Source of the DNA: Crateriforma spongiae
Lineage (GTDB): Bacteria; Planctomycetota; Planctomycetia; Pirellulales; Pirellulaceae
Assembly (NCBI RefSeq): GCF_012290005.1
Contig: NZ_JAAXMS010000003.1
Location: forward strand, 124,001 to 188,000
Direction: 5' to 3'
DNA: 64,000 nucleotides
Below the pieces are notes generated by a model that saw nothing but the letters and a program-made list of their open reading frames with translations, was not told where the DNA came from and ran no database searches. Below, one piece after another: positions 16,400-25,196 of this stretch. Position numbers and translations under genes: made by a program. Position 1 is the first letter of the stretch; every line of letters starts with the position of its first letter.

Positions 16400-16448
16400 G
16401 GCGGAATGTTGGAAGGATCCGACAGGTCAAGCAAGGATGCACCACGCG

Positions 16449-18017
16449 ATGAAAACGTTTCTTCGGCCAGCGAACCAGCTGATTCTGACAGGTTGTCTGT
16501 TCGTCACCGCTGCGATCCTTCCCGGATCGACGTGGGCACAAGGCGACCGTCTGGTCACCGCGACGGCGTCCAGCGTGAATACCAACATCACGCAGGCCGT
16601 CGAACGAATCGAGATGCTGGTGAAAAGCAGCCGCATCTTGACGCTGGAAGAACGCATCCCCAAGTTCCAGGTTCACAACGAAGAAATCGTTGGTGCCCAG
16701 CCGATTTCGCAGAATCAGATCCAGATTTCGGCGAAACAGCCCGGCACCACCCAGCTGAACATCTGGGACACCGACGAAAAACTGTACACCGTCGATGTGA
16801 TCGTCCTGGCCGATTCGCGGGAAGTCGAAGGCATCCTGGAATCGCAATTGCCGCTGGCTTCATTGAAAGTCATGCCGATCGGCAGCGGTGCCGTCGTCAG
16901 CGGATTCGTCACCAGCGTGGATGACGTCGATCGTGCGATGGCCATCGTCGAACAGTTCTACACCGCCCCGGTCAACAACATCCAAGTCTCCGGCGTCCAG
17001 CAAATCATGCTGCACACCAAGATCATGGAGGTGTCACGAACCAAACTACGAGACTTGGGGATCGACTGGAGTATTTCCGACGGTACCAGTTTCTATCACC
17101 AAGCTCCGACGACACTGTCCAACGTTGCCAACAGCATCGGCACCGGGCTGGACCCGTCCGACAGTGCGGTCAGTGACATGACCAACCGTTTCTTCTTTGC
17201 CAACGCCAACTTCGAAGCTTTGATTCGTGCGTTGCGTCAAAACAATCTGTTGAAATTGTTGGCCGAACCCACCGTGGTCGCCACGCATGGTCGTCCGTCA
17301 CGGTTCACCGTCGGCGGTCGTGTGCCCAACGTCGTGCCGACCGGTAACGGTGCCGTCCAAGTTGAATACGAAGAATACGGAACGTCCGTCGACTTTCTGC
17401 CGTTCGTCGTCGGTCCGGGACGCGTTCGTTTGGAAGTCCGACCGGAAGTGTCCGAGCCGGATGAATCACGCAGCGTTACCGTCAACGGTCTAAGCGTGTC
17501 CGCCTTTACCCAACGCTACGTCGATGTGGCCGTGGAAATGGACGCCGGTCAAACGATCGCGATCGCCGGTTTGCTGCAAAGCCGCGTCGATGCCTATGTC
17601 CGATCGACACCGTTCTTCGGCGAACTGCCCTACATCGGAACCATGTTCCGCCGGGTCCGTGAACGCAAGAACGAAATCGAGTTGCTGATCATGGTCACGC
17701 CCGAGATCGTCGACGCGATGGATCCCTGCGAAGTCCCGCCGGGCGGACCGGGATTGAATTCGATGTCGCCGACCGATTGCGAACTGTACTTCGATGGCTA
17801 CATCGAAACGCCCAACCTGATGGGCCACCAATGCAAAGAAGATTGCCGTGAAGGATCGATCATGGTCAACGGTCACCCCACCGCCATGCAAGGTGACATG
17901 TCGTCATCGGGCGGTGCGATCGTTTCGGGCGAAACCCTGCCGCCGGGTGTGTACGCCCCCGGGGAAATGCCCACGGTCGTCGGCGAAGGCGTCGTGATTT
18001 CGTCGCCAGGCGAATAA
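16449..18017 (+). CDS. cpaC: Tad pilus secretin CpaC/RcpA
   Basis: A 522-aa outer-membrane secretin. A signal peptide (MKTFLRPANQLILTGCLFVT ... STWAQ) is followed by a pilus-assembly N-domain (LTLEERIPKFQVHNEEIVGA ... QISAKQPGTTQLNIWD), a BON-like domain (LPLASLKVMPIGSGAVVSGF) and the secretin core (VGGRVPNVVPTGNGAVQVEY ... LLIMVTPEIVDAM). The core contains the conserved AGLLQSRVDAYVRSTPFFGE region. The ATG at 16449 is chosen because AAGGA lies about 11 bases upstream and it starts the signal peptide; a nearby ATG at 16437 is possible. The Gly/Pro-rich tail after residue 425 is longer than usual. Confidence 0.92.
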   Translation: MKTFLRPANQLILTGCLFVTAAILPGSTWAQGDRLVTATASSVNTNITQAVERIEMLVKSSRILTLEERIPKFQVHNEEIVGAQPISQNQIQISAKQPGTTQLNIWDTDEKLYTVDVIVLADSREVEGILESQLPLASLKVMPIGSGAVVSGFVTSVDDVDRAMAIVEQFYTAPVNNIQVSGVQQIMLHTKIMEVSRTKLRDLGIDWSISDGTSFYHQAPTTLSNVANSIGTGLDPSDSAVSDMTNRFFFANANFEALIRALRQNNLLKLLAEPTVVATHGRPSRFTVGGRVPNVVPTGNGAVQVEYEEYGTSVDFLPFVVGPGRVRLEVRPEVSEPDESRSVTVNGLSVSAFTQRYVDVAVEMDAGQTIAIAGLLQSRVDAYVRSTPFFGELPYIGTMFRRVRERKNEIELLIMVTPEIVDAMDPCEVPPGGPGLNSMSPTDCELYFDGYIETPNLMGHQCKEDCREGSIMVNGHPTAMQGDMSSSGGAIVSGETLPPGVYAPGEMPTVVGEGVVISSPGE

Positions 18018-18100
18018 GTCGTCGCGGCTGATGGTTCGAGATGTCGAACAAGCCGAAAGAGATTCTGAATTTGAAACCCAATTGATTTGAGCCCGCATCC

Positions 18101-19327
18101 ATGAGCAACGTACTGCGACTCGCACTAGTCGATCCCAACGATTCGACTCGTGAAACCGTCAAAGCGATGTTGTTGGGGCTGGAAACGGTTTGGTTGGAAG
18201 CCGACTGTTCACGATACGAATTTTTTCCGGACATCGTTGATCAAACATCACCCGATGTCGGCGTGGTCAACTTGGACTCGGACCAAAACAAGGCCATTGA
18301 TCTGATTTCGCGGCTGTCCCAGTCGTCGCCCGATACGGTGATCTTGGCCGCCAGTGAAAGCAACGACGGGCAACTCATTCTGACCGCGATCCGAAGCGGT
18401 GCTCGGGAATTTTTGACGCTACCCCTGAGCGAGGAAGAACTGGCATCGGCGCTTCAGCGTGTCAGCCAGCAGAAATTTGGTTCCGCCGAACGTGGCGGCC
18501 GTGGTAGCGAAATCATCGCCGTGGCCGGCGCGACCGGTGGCGTGGGGACCACCAGCGTCGCGGTCAACCTGGGCTGTGTACTGGCCGAGGATCCCAAGAA
18601 CAGTGTGGCCTTGGTCGACCTGGACCTTGCGCTGGGTGATGCCGACGTCTTCTTGGATGCGATCCCCGACTACACCCTGGCGGATGTGGTCCAGAACATC
18701 TCGCGACTGGACATCCAGTTGCTGAAAAAGTCGCTGACCAAGCACTCCAGCGGCCTGTACCTTCTGCCGCGACCGGTTGAACTGCGCGACACCGAGGTGG
18801 TCGATCCGGAAAGCTTGCGAAAAGTCATGGGGCTGATGAAGGCTTCGTTTTCGCACCTGATCGTCGACCTGTCGAAAACGTACAGCCCGATTGACATGGT
18901 GGCGATCGAATCGGCCAGCCGCGTCATCTTGGTCACGCAGTTGGATCTGCCCTGTCTGCGAAACGTCGTTCGTTTGATGATGAGCTTCGACGAAACCGAA
19001 GGCTTGCAAGACAAAGTCGAAATCGTCGTTAACCGTGCCGGCTTGGACAGCGGCCAGATCAGTTTGAAGAAGGCCAAGGAAACACTTGGCCGTGAAATCT
19101 TTGCTCTGTTGCCCAACGACTATCGGACAATGATCGAGGTCCGCAACAACGGTGTGCCTTTGGTGACCCAAGCCCCCAAGGCCGCGATCACGCAAGCGTA
19201 TCGCGAAATGGCGCACAAGATCGTTGAGCCGCCTCAAACCACCGAGGCTGTCGATGGCGACGAAGCGGGGGGCGCTAACGAGAGCGGATGGAAACGTTTC
19301 TGGCCGGTCAAGTCGGCCAAGGCCTGA
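18101..19327 (+). CDS. cpaE: Tad pilus localisation ATPase CpaE/TadZ
   Basis: A 408-aa protein with an N-terminal atypical receiver domain (LRLALVDPNDSTRETVKAML ... to about 125) and a MinD/ParA-type ATPase. The deviant Walker A is GATGGVGTTS (residues 143-152), with Thr in place of the usual catalytic Lys-Thr, followed by VALVDLDLALGDADVFLD and LIVDLSKTYSPID. CpaE/TadZ proteins place the pilus apparatus at a pole or focus. It is the last pilus gene in the window: its stop lies 4 bases from the stop of the convergent RND gene, and both stops fall in the palindrome TGATCGATCA (19325-19334). Confidence 0.93.
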   Translation: MSNVLRLALVDPNDSTRETVKAMLLGLETVWLEADCSRYEFFPDIVDQTSPDVGVVNLDSDQNKAIDLISRLSQSSPDTVILAASESNDGQLILTAIRSGAREFLTLPLSEEELASALQRVSQQKFGSAERGGRGSEIIAVAGATGGVGTTSVAVNLGCVLAEDPKNSVALVDLDLALGDADVFLDAIPDYTLADVVQNISRLDIQLLKKSLTKHSSGLYLLPRPVELRDTEVVDPESLRKVMGLMKASFSHLIVDLSKTYSPIDMVAIESASRVILVTQLDLPCLRNVVRLMMSFDETEGLQDKVEIVVNRAGLDSGQISLKKAKETLGREIFALLPNDYRTMIEVRNNGVPLVTQAPKAAITQAYREMAHKIVEPPQTTEAVDGDEAGGANESGWKRFWPVKSAKA

Positions 19328-19331
19328 TCGA

Positions 19332-22300
19332 TCACGACGGTTGCGGCAAAGCGGACGTCGCCACGGTGTCCAGTTCCGTGGACTCCACCGGGACCGGACG
19401 GATTCCAAAGGTTTCGACCAGGACCGCATACAAAGCGGGCAAGACGTACAGCGTCAGGAACGTCGTCAAAATCAGTCCGCTGATCATGCACCAGGCCAAA
19501 CCCACCCACAGTGGCCCGCCGGAAATCGCCAGCGGTAACAAACCGCCCACCGTCGTCGCGGTGGTTAAGAAAATCGGCAGCATCCGTTGTTTGCCAGCAT
19601 CGATCAGACACTGATGAAAAACGTCGTGGTCGATCTTCTGTTCGGCATCCGGTTTTGACGACGACGCAAAGTGTTCGCGGATCAGGATGTCGGCAAACTC
19701 GATGTAGATGATCGCCGTGTTCAACACGATCCCGCACAACGCCAGGATGCCCAACTGCGGCATGAATCCCAAGGTGTTGTTGGTTAGCGCCAAGCCAAGG
19801 TAAGCCCCGACCAACGCCATCGGCAGTGTGCACAAGACCATCGAAGGTTTTGCCCAGCCGTTGTACTGAAACACCAGGCAAAACACGATCAAGACAAAAG
19901 ACCAGCCGAACGACTGTATCATCTGGCCGCCCGATTCAATGCTTTCTTCGTAAGCACCACCAGGTTCGATGCGATAACCGGCCGGCAGTTCATTCATCAA
20001 CGTTTTCATCGCGTCGCTGTGCCACACACGCAGCACGATGTCGTTACCTGGCACGCCGGGTAACACACGAGATGAAACTTCGATGGTCCGGTTCATGTTC
20101 CGCCGTTCGATCCTTTCCGGTTGCCAGGAGAACCGAAAGTCGGCCAACGATTCCAAAGGCACCTTTCCGGCGTCGCCTTCAACAAAGGATTCCTGTAGGC
20201 CGCGGACCGACTGTCGACCCTCCGGTCGCAAACGGAAGTAGATCGGGACTTGGTGATCGCCTTCACGAAACGTGGTTAGTTTTAATCCGGAATAGTAGCT
20301 GTTCAACGTTTCGGCGATCTGTGCGTTGGTCACTCCCGCCAAGGTGGCTCGGTCACGATCGACATCCACCTGAATCTGGTACCCGTTGGTTCCCCACGAA
20401 TCGTGAACGTTCCAGGTTTCCGGTTGTTGCCTGACCATTGCCTTGACCCGGTTGCTGATGTTTCGCAGCATCGCCGGATCGGCGAATCCATTTCCAATAA
20501 TCCGGAAGGTCAACGGATCGGCCGGTGGTCCGAGCGCAAGCTTTCGCGGCACCACTCGGGCACCGACGATGGGTTCGATGCCCAAGTCGGGGCGACCCTG
20601 ATGACAGGCAATGCGGACTTCTTCCACAAAATCCGCCGTGTATTGCCAGTTTGTCGTTTGAACCAGGATCTCGGCATAGCTTCGGTTCTGCGGTTCCGGT
20701 TCCCACGTCAAATTCCAACGCGATCCCCCACCGCCGACCAGCGTCCGCATGACACTCAAGCGTTCCCGTTGTTCGCCAATCTGTTGGTCTGGCGACGCGG
20801 GGCTTAGCCGTCGAATCACGTCTTCGACTTCACGAGTGATCGCATCGGTTTGCCAGATCGTTGCGGTTTCCGGTAATTCGATTTCCACGGCGAACTGATC
20901 ACGTGCCGCCTCCGGGAAAAATTCGGAACTGACCGGCAACATGAAGACTGTCATGCTGGCCATCAGCGTGAAAATCAATGTCGACCATTTGTATCGCAAC
21001 GCGAACTTCAGCGAACGGCCATACAAACGTTGGATCGTCGATTCACCGGCAGTCGATGGTTGGGGAAACAGACGCCGAAGTGTTTCGGGCAATCGGTTCC
21101 GCAGCAACATGTACCAGCGAATGGGCGGCGATGCGGGCGCGTGATTCTTCGGTGCTCGAATGAATAGCCCCGCCAATACCACGCAGAAAGTCATGGCCAT
21201 CAGCCAACTGATTCCCAGCGTCGTCGCCACCGTTACCGGCAAGCTGTACACATATTCGCGGGCCCCGCCTTTCAATGCGTACAGCATCGGAATGAACGCG
21301 GCCATTGTCGTTAGCGTTCCGACCAACATGGGAATCGCCAGTGTGTTGGCGCCTTCGACGGCTGCGCGAAACGGTGGAAGTCCGGCGATCTGATTGGATC
21401 TTGCCTGGTCACATACTTGGACCGCGTTGTCCACCAGCAATCCCAACGAAATGATGATGGCAGCCAAAGAGATTTGTTCCAGCTGGACGTACATCATCGA
21501 AATCATCGCCACGGATGTGATCACGACGACAGGAATGTTCGCCGCCATCACCAGCGAGGTTCGTGCCCCGACCACTAGATAGACGACCAGCACCACAATC
21601 AGGATCGCTTCGATCACGTTGACGATGACGTCGGAGATTTTGGATTCGACATTGATCGCTTGGTTGGAAATGGCGGTCGCCATCACGTCCGGGGGCAATC
21701 GTTGTTCGATCTCCGTCAGCTCGTCGACACGTTGCAGGCTGCGCTGGCAAATGTCGATGATGTTCGAACCCGACTGCATTGTGACCGCGACCGTTACCGC
21801 CGTGGTCGCATAATCACGATTGCCGAATCGACAAAGATACGCCGGCGGATCCTCATAGGATCGTTGAACGGTCAGTCCCAAATTGGACAGCGTGACGCTG
21901 TTGGCTTCATCGCCATCCTTGTCGCTTCGCACGACACTGCCGATTTGTCGAATTTCGTCAATCGCGTCGAACTCGCCGCCCGGTTTGACGGTGAAGAAAC
22001 CGTCGTCGGTGGATAGCTGCCCGCCGGGCTTGATGATGTTCCGCTCCGACGCCAACCGCTTCAATCGTGACGTGGTCAACGATTGCTGTGCCCAATTCCC
22101 CAGATCCGTTTGGATGTAGACCGCTTCCTTCTGGATGCCGAATTTGTCCACCTTGGCAACGCCGGGCAACAACCGTAATTCGTCTTCGATCAGTTCGGCA
22201 AACTGTTCCAACTGACGCGGCGTGTAACGATTTTCCGGCAGAATGTCGGCATCACCGTCAAGCGGTTTTTGGTGGATGGCCAGCAGCAGAACCGCCGTGT

Positions 22301-22706
22301 CACCGAACTCGTCGTTGACGACAGGTTCGACGGAATCCTCCGGCATTTCCGCCTGTTCCACCCGAGCGCGGACTTTGTCCCACACGTTTTGAATGTCTGA
22401 CGGGTGAATGTCGTCGTTCAATTCAACGAAGATGATCGACTGTCCCGTTTTGGATGTCGATCGAAGGGTTTCGACCTCCTCCAAGCTGACGATCTTCTCT
22501 TCCAGTTTGTCGGTGACCAGTTCTTCGACCTTTTCGGCCGGTGCACCTGCCCAACTGGTCGTGACGACGCAAACACGAATGGTGAACTCGGGGTCCTCGC
22601 GACGTGGCATCGTGAAAAACGTGATTGTCCCCCAAACCATCATTAAGATGATTAGCGAAAAGACGATCGGACGATATTTGACCGATAACGCTGACAGATT
22701 CACCAC
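19332..22706 (-). CDS. RND family efflux transporter, inner-membrane pump
   Basis: A 1124-aa AcrB/MdtB-type proton-driven pump. The N-terminus MVNLSALSVKYRPIVFSLII leads to the first membrane helix, then periplasmic porter domains (PRREDPEFTIRVCVVTT, ELVTDKLEEKI), six helices with the relay helix LGLLVDNAVQVCDQAR, a second porter half and a last helix group (PQLGILALCGIVLNTAIIYI). In the fourth helix the common Asp-Asp pair reads Asp-Asn. The substrate cannot be told. The start overlaps the adaptor stop by 7 bases, so the two are co-translated, and the divergent TetR gene is the probable regulator. Confidence 0.94.
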   Translation of the reverse strand: MVNLSALSVKYRPIVFSLIILMMVWGTITFFTMPRREDPEFTIRVCVVTTSWAGAPAEKVEELVTDKLEEKIVSLEEVETLRSTSKTGQSIIFVELNDDIHPSDIQNVWDKVRARVEQAEMPEDSVEPVVNDEFGDTAVLLLAIHQKPLDGDADILPENRYTPRQLEQFAELIEDELRLLPGVAKVDKFGIQKEAVYIQTDLGNWAQQSLTTSRLKRLASERNIIKPGGQLSTDDGFFTVKPGGEFDAIDEIRQIGSVVRSDKDGDEANSVTLSNLGLTVQRSYEDPPAYLCRFGNRDYATTAVTVAVTMQSGSNIIDICQRSLQRVDELTEIEQRLPPDVMATAISNQAINVESKISDVIVNVIEAILIVVLVVYLVVGARTSLVMAANIPVVVITSVAMISMMYVQLEQISLAAIIISLGLLVDNAVQVCDQARSNQIAGLPPFRAAVEGANTLAIPMLVGTLTTMAAFIPMLYALKGGAREYVYSLPVTVATTLGISWLMAMTFCVVLAGLFIRAPKNHAPASPPIRWYMLLRNRLPETLRRLFPQPSTAGESTIQRLYGRSLKFALRYKWSTLIFTLMASMTVFMLPVSSEFFPEAARDQFAVEIELPETATIWQTDAITREVEDVIRRLSPASPDQQIGEQRERLSVMRTLVGGGGSRWNLTWEPEPQNRSYAEILVQTTNWQYTADFVEEVRIACHQGRPDLGIEPIVGARVVPRKLALGPPADPLTFRIIGNGFADPAMLRNISNRVKAMVRQQPETWNVHDSWGTNGYQIQVDVDRDRATLAGVTNAQIAETLNSYYSGLKLTTFREGDHQVPIYFRLRPEGRQSVRGLQESFVEGDAGKVPLESLADFRFSWQPERIERRNMNRTIEVSSRVLPGVPGNDIVLRVWHSDAMKTLMNELPAGYRIEPGGAYEESIESGGQMIQSFGWSFVLIVFCLVFQYNGWAKPSMVLCTLPMALVGAYLGLALTNNTLGFMPQLGILALCGIVLNTAIIYIEFADILIREHFASSSKPDAEQKIDHDVFHQCLIDAGKQRMLPIFLTTATTVGGLLPLAISGGPLWVGLAWCMISGLILTTFLTLYVLPALYAVLVETFGIRPVPVESTELDTVATSALPQPS

Positions 22707-24388
22707 GATTCTCCTTTGCGAACCGTGACCACCTGGCCGTCATTCAAATAATGGACGCCTCCGACAATGATTTGATCTCCCTGGGTGATGGACTCCGGTT
22801 CAATCGCTTGGACTTGCACCATCGTCCCCGCTTCGACGTGATCGGGAAGAATCACGTTGACCTTCACGCGGTGCGCGATCTCTTGGTCCCCCTCGCTACG
22901 TAGAACGAACAGCGATGTGGTGCCGGATTCTTCGTGGATGCAGTCCAGCGGAACGAAAAATCCGTCTTCTGCCTTTCGAGTCGACAGGTTCACACTGACC
23001 AGATCGCCTGGACGCAGCATCCACTGGGGACCGGCGTCAAACACCAAGGTGCAACCGTCCCATTGATCCCTGTCTTCGTTGGGAAATTCCAGGGCGCCGG
23101 CCAACAAACTGTCGGGCCCAGGCGGCGTTTCCACAAAGCGCACTTGGCGAAACACCCAGTTGCCCAAGTAAGGGATCCGCAGCGGCAACATTTCGACTTC
23201 GCGACGCTGCAGTTTGACGATGTCCGGAATCGATTGGCCTTTGACCGCATTGGTCATCAGGTACACAAAGTGTTGTCCATCAACGGTTTCGATCGCCTGT
23301 TCTTCGACCAGATGAGTCCCCGGTTCGACCCCGATGATCGAATTCACGTCCAGCGGCCAAACGTCTTGTGTGCGGGCGACGTGTTTGCCTTGAATTCCCT
23401 TCGGCAGCGGATCGCGGTATTGCGAGTTCAAGACCAACAGCGTGACCGTGAACGTCCGTGTGGCCGGGTCCGCACTGGGATCGATGACATACACCAGACC
23501 GAAAACGGTTTGTGGCTTTCCCGATGTGTCGGTAAACGTCACCGGCACCTGTTGTCGTCGCCGCAGACGTCGTGACTGTTCGGCGGACACCTCGATTTCA
23601 ATTTTGATCGGGTCCATCATCTGAAGCTTCAGAACGGGTGATCCCGCACTGACAACGCTGCCTGGAACAACGTCGACTTCGGAGATTTGTCCCCGATATC
23701 CGCCGTATAGAACAGTGTTTTTCAAATCACGACGCGCATCGGCTAGTGCTTGCTGGGCGCGTTGGACATTGGCTTTCGCCGATCGCAGTTCAGCCGACGC
23801 TTGTTTTAGTGTCGAATTCAGCGACGACAGTCGCGCCTTTTCTTGGGCGACCCGATTGGCGGCCGCGTCGTAGTCGGCTTCGGCGATCGCGCTTTGGCGT
23901 CGCAGTTTGGATGCTCGTTCAAATTCATCGGCGGCAAGCTTCGAATCCGCCTCGGCCGACCGGATATCAGCAGGCAACGTTTCTTTCAGACGGATTTCGG
24001 CGATCTCTTCCTGAAGTTTGGCAACTTCCAAATCGGCTTCCGCCGAAGCGACGGCGACCTCGTACCGATCCGGATCGATCTTTGCCAGCGGCGTGCCTTC
24101 GGCGATCACGTTGCCGTCGGCGTCTTCGACGTGTCCGGAAATGTTCTGGCCGGGTTCCAGCACCCATTGCACCCGACCGGGAATTTCAAAGCCGATGGAT
24201 TCTGTTTTCCATGACTTCACAGTGCCGGATGCGGAAAAGGAAACATCCGGCGTGCTTCGCGTCAGCGTCATCACGCTGACCGGCAGCGGTGGTTTTTCGG
24301 TCGGCAGCGGCGGAGGTTCTTCACAGCCCAGAGCCGCCAATCCAAGGACCGTCGCGATTGCCCACCGGGGCCCAAGATTTCCACGCAT
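22700..24388 (-). CDS. RND efflux periplasmic adaptor (HlyD/MFP), long form
   Basis: A 562-aa adaptor with a probable lipoprotein signal (LGLAALGCEE, cysteine near residue 22). A biotinyl-lipoyl half (FEIPGRVQWVLEPGQNISG), a long coiled-coil hairpin rich in Ala, Glu, Lys and Arg (about 120-230), the second lipoyl half (VLYGGYRGQISEVDVVPGSV) and beta-barrel domains follow. It is about 150 residues longer than usual adaptors; the extra length lies in the C-terminal beta domains (KGIQGKHVARTQDVWPLDVN to VFDAGPQWMLRPGDLV). It is first in the operon with the RND pump, and no outer-membrane TolC-type gene is adjacent. Confidence 0.9.
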   Translation of the reverse strand: MRGNLGPRWAIATVLGLAALGCEEPPPLPTEKPPLPVSVMTLTRSTPDVSFSASGTVKSWKTESIGFEIPGRVQWVLEPGQNISGHVEDADGNVIAEGTPLAKIDPDRYEVAVASAEADLEVAKLQEEIAEIRLKETLPADIRSAEADSKLAADEFERASKLRRQSAIAEADYDAAANRVAQEKARLSSLNSTLKQASAELRSAKANVQRAQQALADARRDLKNTVLYGGYRGQISEVDVVPGSVVSAGSPVLKLQMMDPIKIEIEVSAEQSRRLRRRQQVPVTFTDTSGKPQTVFGLVYVIDPSADPATRTFTVTLLVLNSQYRDPLPKGIQGKHVARTQDVWPLDVNSIIGVEPGTHLVEEQAIETVDGQHFVYLMTNAVKGQSIPDIVKLQRREVEMLPLRIPYLGNWVFRQVRFVETPPGPDSLLAGALEFPNEDRDQWDGCTLVFDAGPQWMLRPGDLVSVNLSTRKAEDGFFVPLDCIHEESGTTSLFVLRSEGDQEIAHRVKVNVILPDHVEAGTMVQVQAIEPESITQGDQIIVGGVHYLNDGQVVTVRKGESW

Positions 24389-24493
24389 GAATCGGTTTCA
24401 GTCAACGCAAAATGGCGAAACAATGGATGCCGCGACAACCTGTCGCGTGCGGTCAGCGGAACAACAGACGCCACCGCCTGGAGCCGACGAAGT

Positions 24494-24542
24494 AAACTGA
24501 GTGGTGTACTTTCGTTGTGCCGAAAAGTATACTACTCGGTTT
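24494..24542. promoter_or_regulatory. long inverted repeat, probable TetR operator
   Basis: The left arm (24494-24514) and the reverse complement of the right arm (24521-24542) agree at nearly every base: three mismatches and one inserted T in 21-22 bases, with a 6-base spacer TTGTGC. It lies 105 bases before the adaptor start on one side and directly before the tetR ATG on the other, the standard place for autoregulation and pump repression. The right arm contains TATACT, a good minus-10 hexamer. Confidence 0.78.
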
Positions 24543-24546
24543 AGTT

Positions 24547-25182
24547 ATGGCAAGTCGAAAGATGGGGCGGGAAATGGCGGAAAAGCTTACCGATCGAAAG
24601 CGGCGATCGGTCGTGGAAGCTGCGGTGAAGGAGTTTCAGCGGCGGGGGTTCGACAACACCAGCATGGACCAGATCGCCGCCACCGCCGGGGTGTCCAAGC
24701 GGACGGTGTACAACCATTTCGCCGGCAAAGAAGATTTGTTCGCGGTCATCATCGAGCGAATCGCCGAGCTTGCCGATGTGATTCCCGAGTTTGAGTTCGA
24801 GTCAAAGAAGTCGGCCGAATCGCAATTGCGGGCCATCGGCGACAACATCTTTGCCGCGATCGGGGAACCCGAATTTCAAGATCTGGCGCGGGTGGTGCTA
24901 TCCCGGCTGATCAACGCCCCGCATGCCAGCGGCGCGTTGGAGGAAACGACCAACGCGATCACGATGCAGGTGACGCAGTGGTTCGCCGATGCAAAGAACG
25001 CTGGGATGTTGAACGTCCCGCGTCCGAAAGTGGCCAGTTCGCAGTTCATCGGAATGCTGATGGAATACGAATTCTGGCCAAGGCTGATCGGCGTCACCAA
25101 ACAGGTGCATCAAGTCAGTCCGAAGACGTATGTTCGGGACTGCGCGCGAGTGATCGTCAATGCCTACGCGCCGAAACCTTAA
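24547..25182 (+). CDS. TetR/AcrR family transcriptional regulator
   Basis: A 211-aa repressor. The N-terminal DNA-binding domain is clear: RRSVVEAAVKEFQRRGFDNT, then SMDQIAATAGVSKRTVYNHF and AGKEDLFAVIIERI. The ligand-binding half has a TetR_C-like AREFLTL-free pattern with EFQDLARVVLSRLINAPH and QFIGMLMEYEFWPRL. The ATG at 24547 is chosen; ATGs at 24562 and 24574 are also possible, while an upstream GTG at 24517 would put the coding start inside the operator. It probably represses both itself and the divergent adaptor-pump operon. Confidence 0.93.
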   Translation: MASRKMGREMAEKLTDRKRRSVVEAAVKEFQRRGFDNTSMDQIAATAGVSKRTVYNHFAGKEDLFAVIIERIAELADVIPEFEFESKKSAESQLRAIGDNIFAAIGEPEFQDLARVVLSRLINAPHASGALEETTNAITMQVTQWFADAKNAGMLNVPRPKVASSQFIGMLMEYEFWPRLIGVTKQVHQVSPKTYVRDCARVIVNAYAPKP

Positions 25183-25196
25183 TCATCGTCGCGGTT

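Noticed and set aside
19325-19334. TGATCGATCA palindrome as a regulatory site
   Set aside because: It consists of the two convergent stop codons around a GATC-type core; chance is sufficient to explain it.
24517-24546. GTG start of tetR at 24517
   Set aside because: It would place the first ten codons inside the operator and adds residues not typical of the family; the ATG at 24547 fits better.
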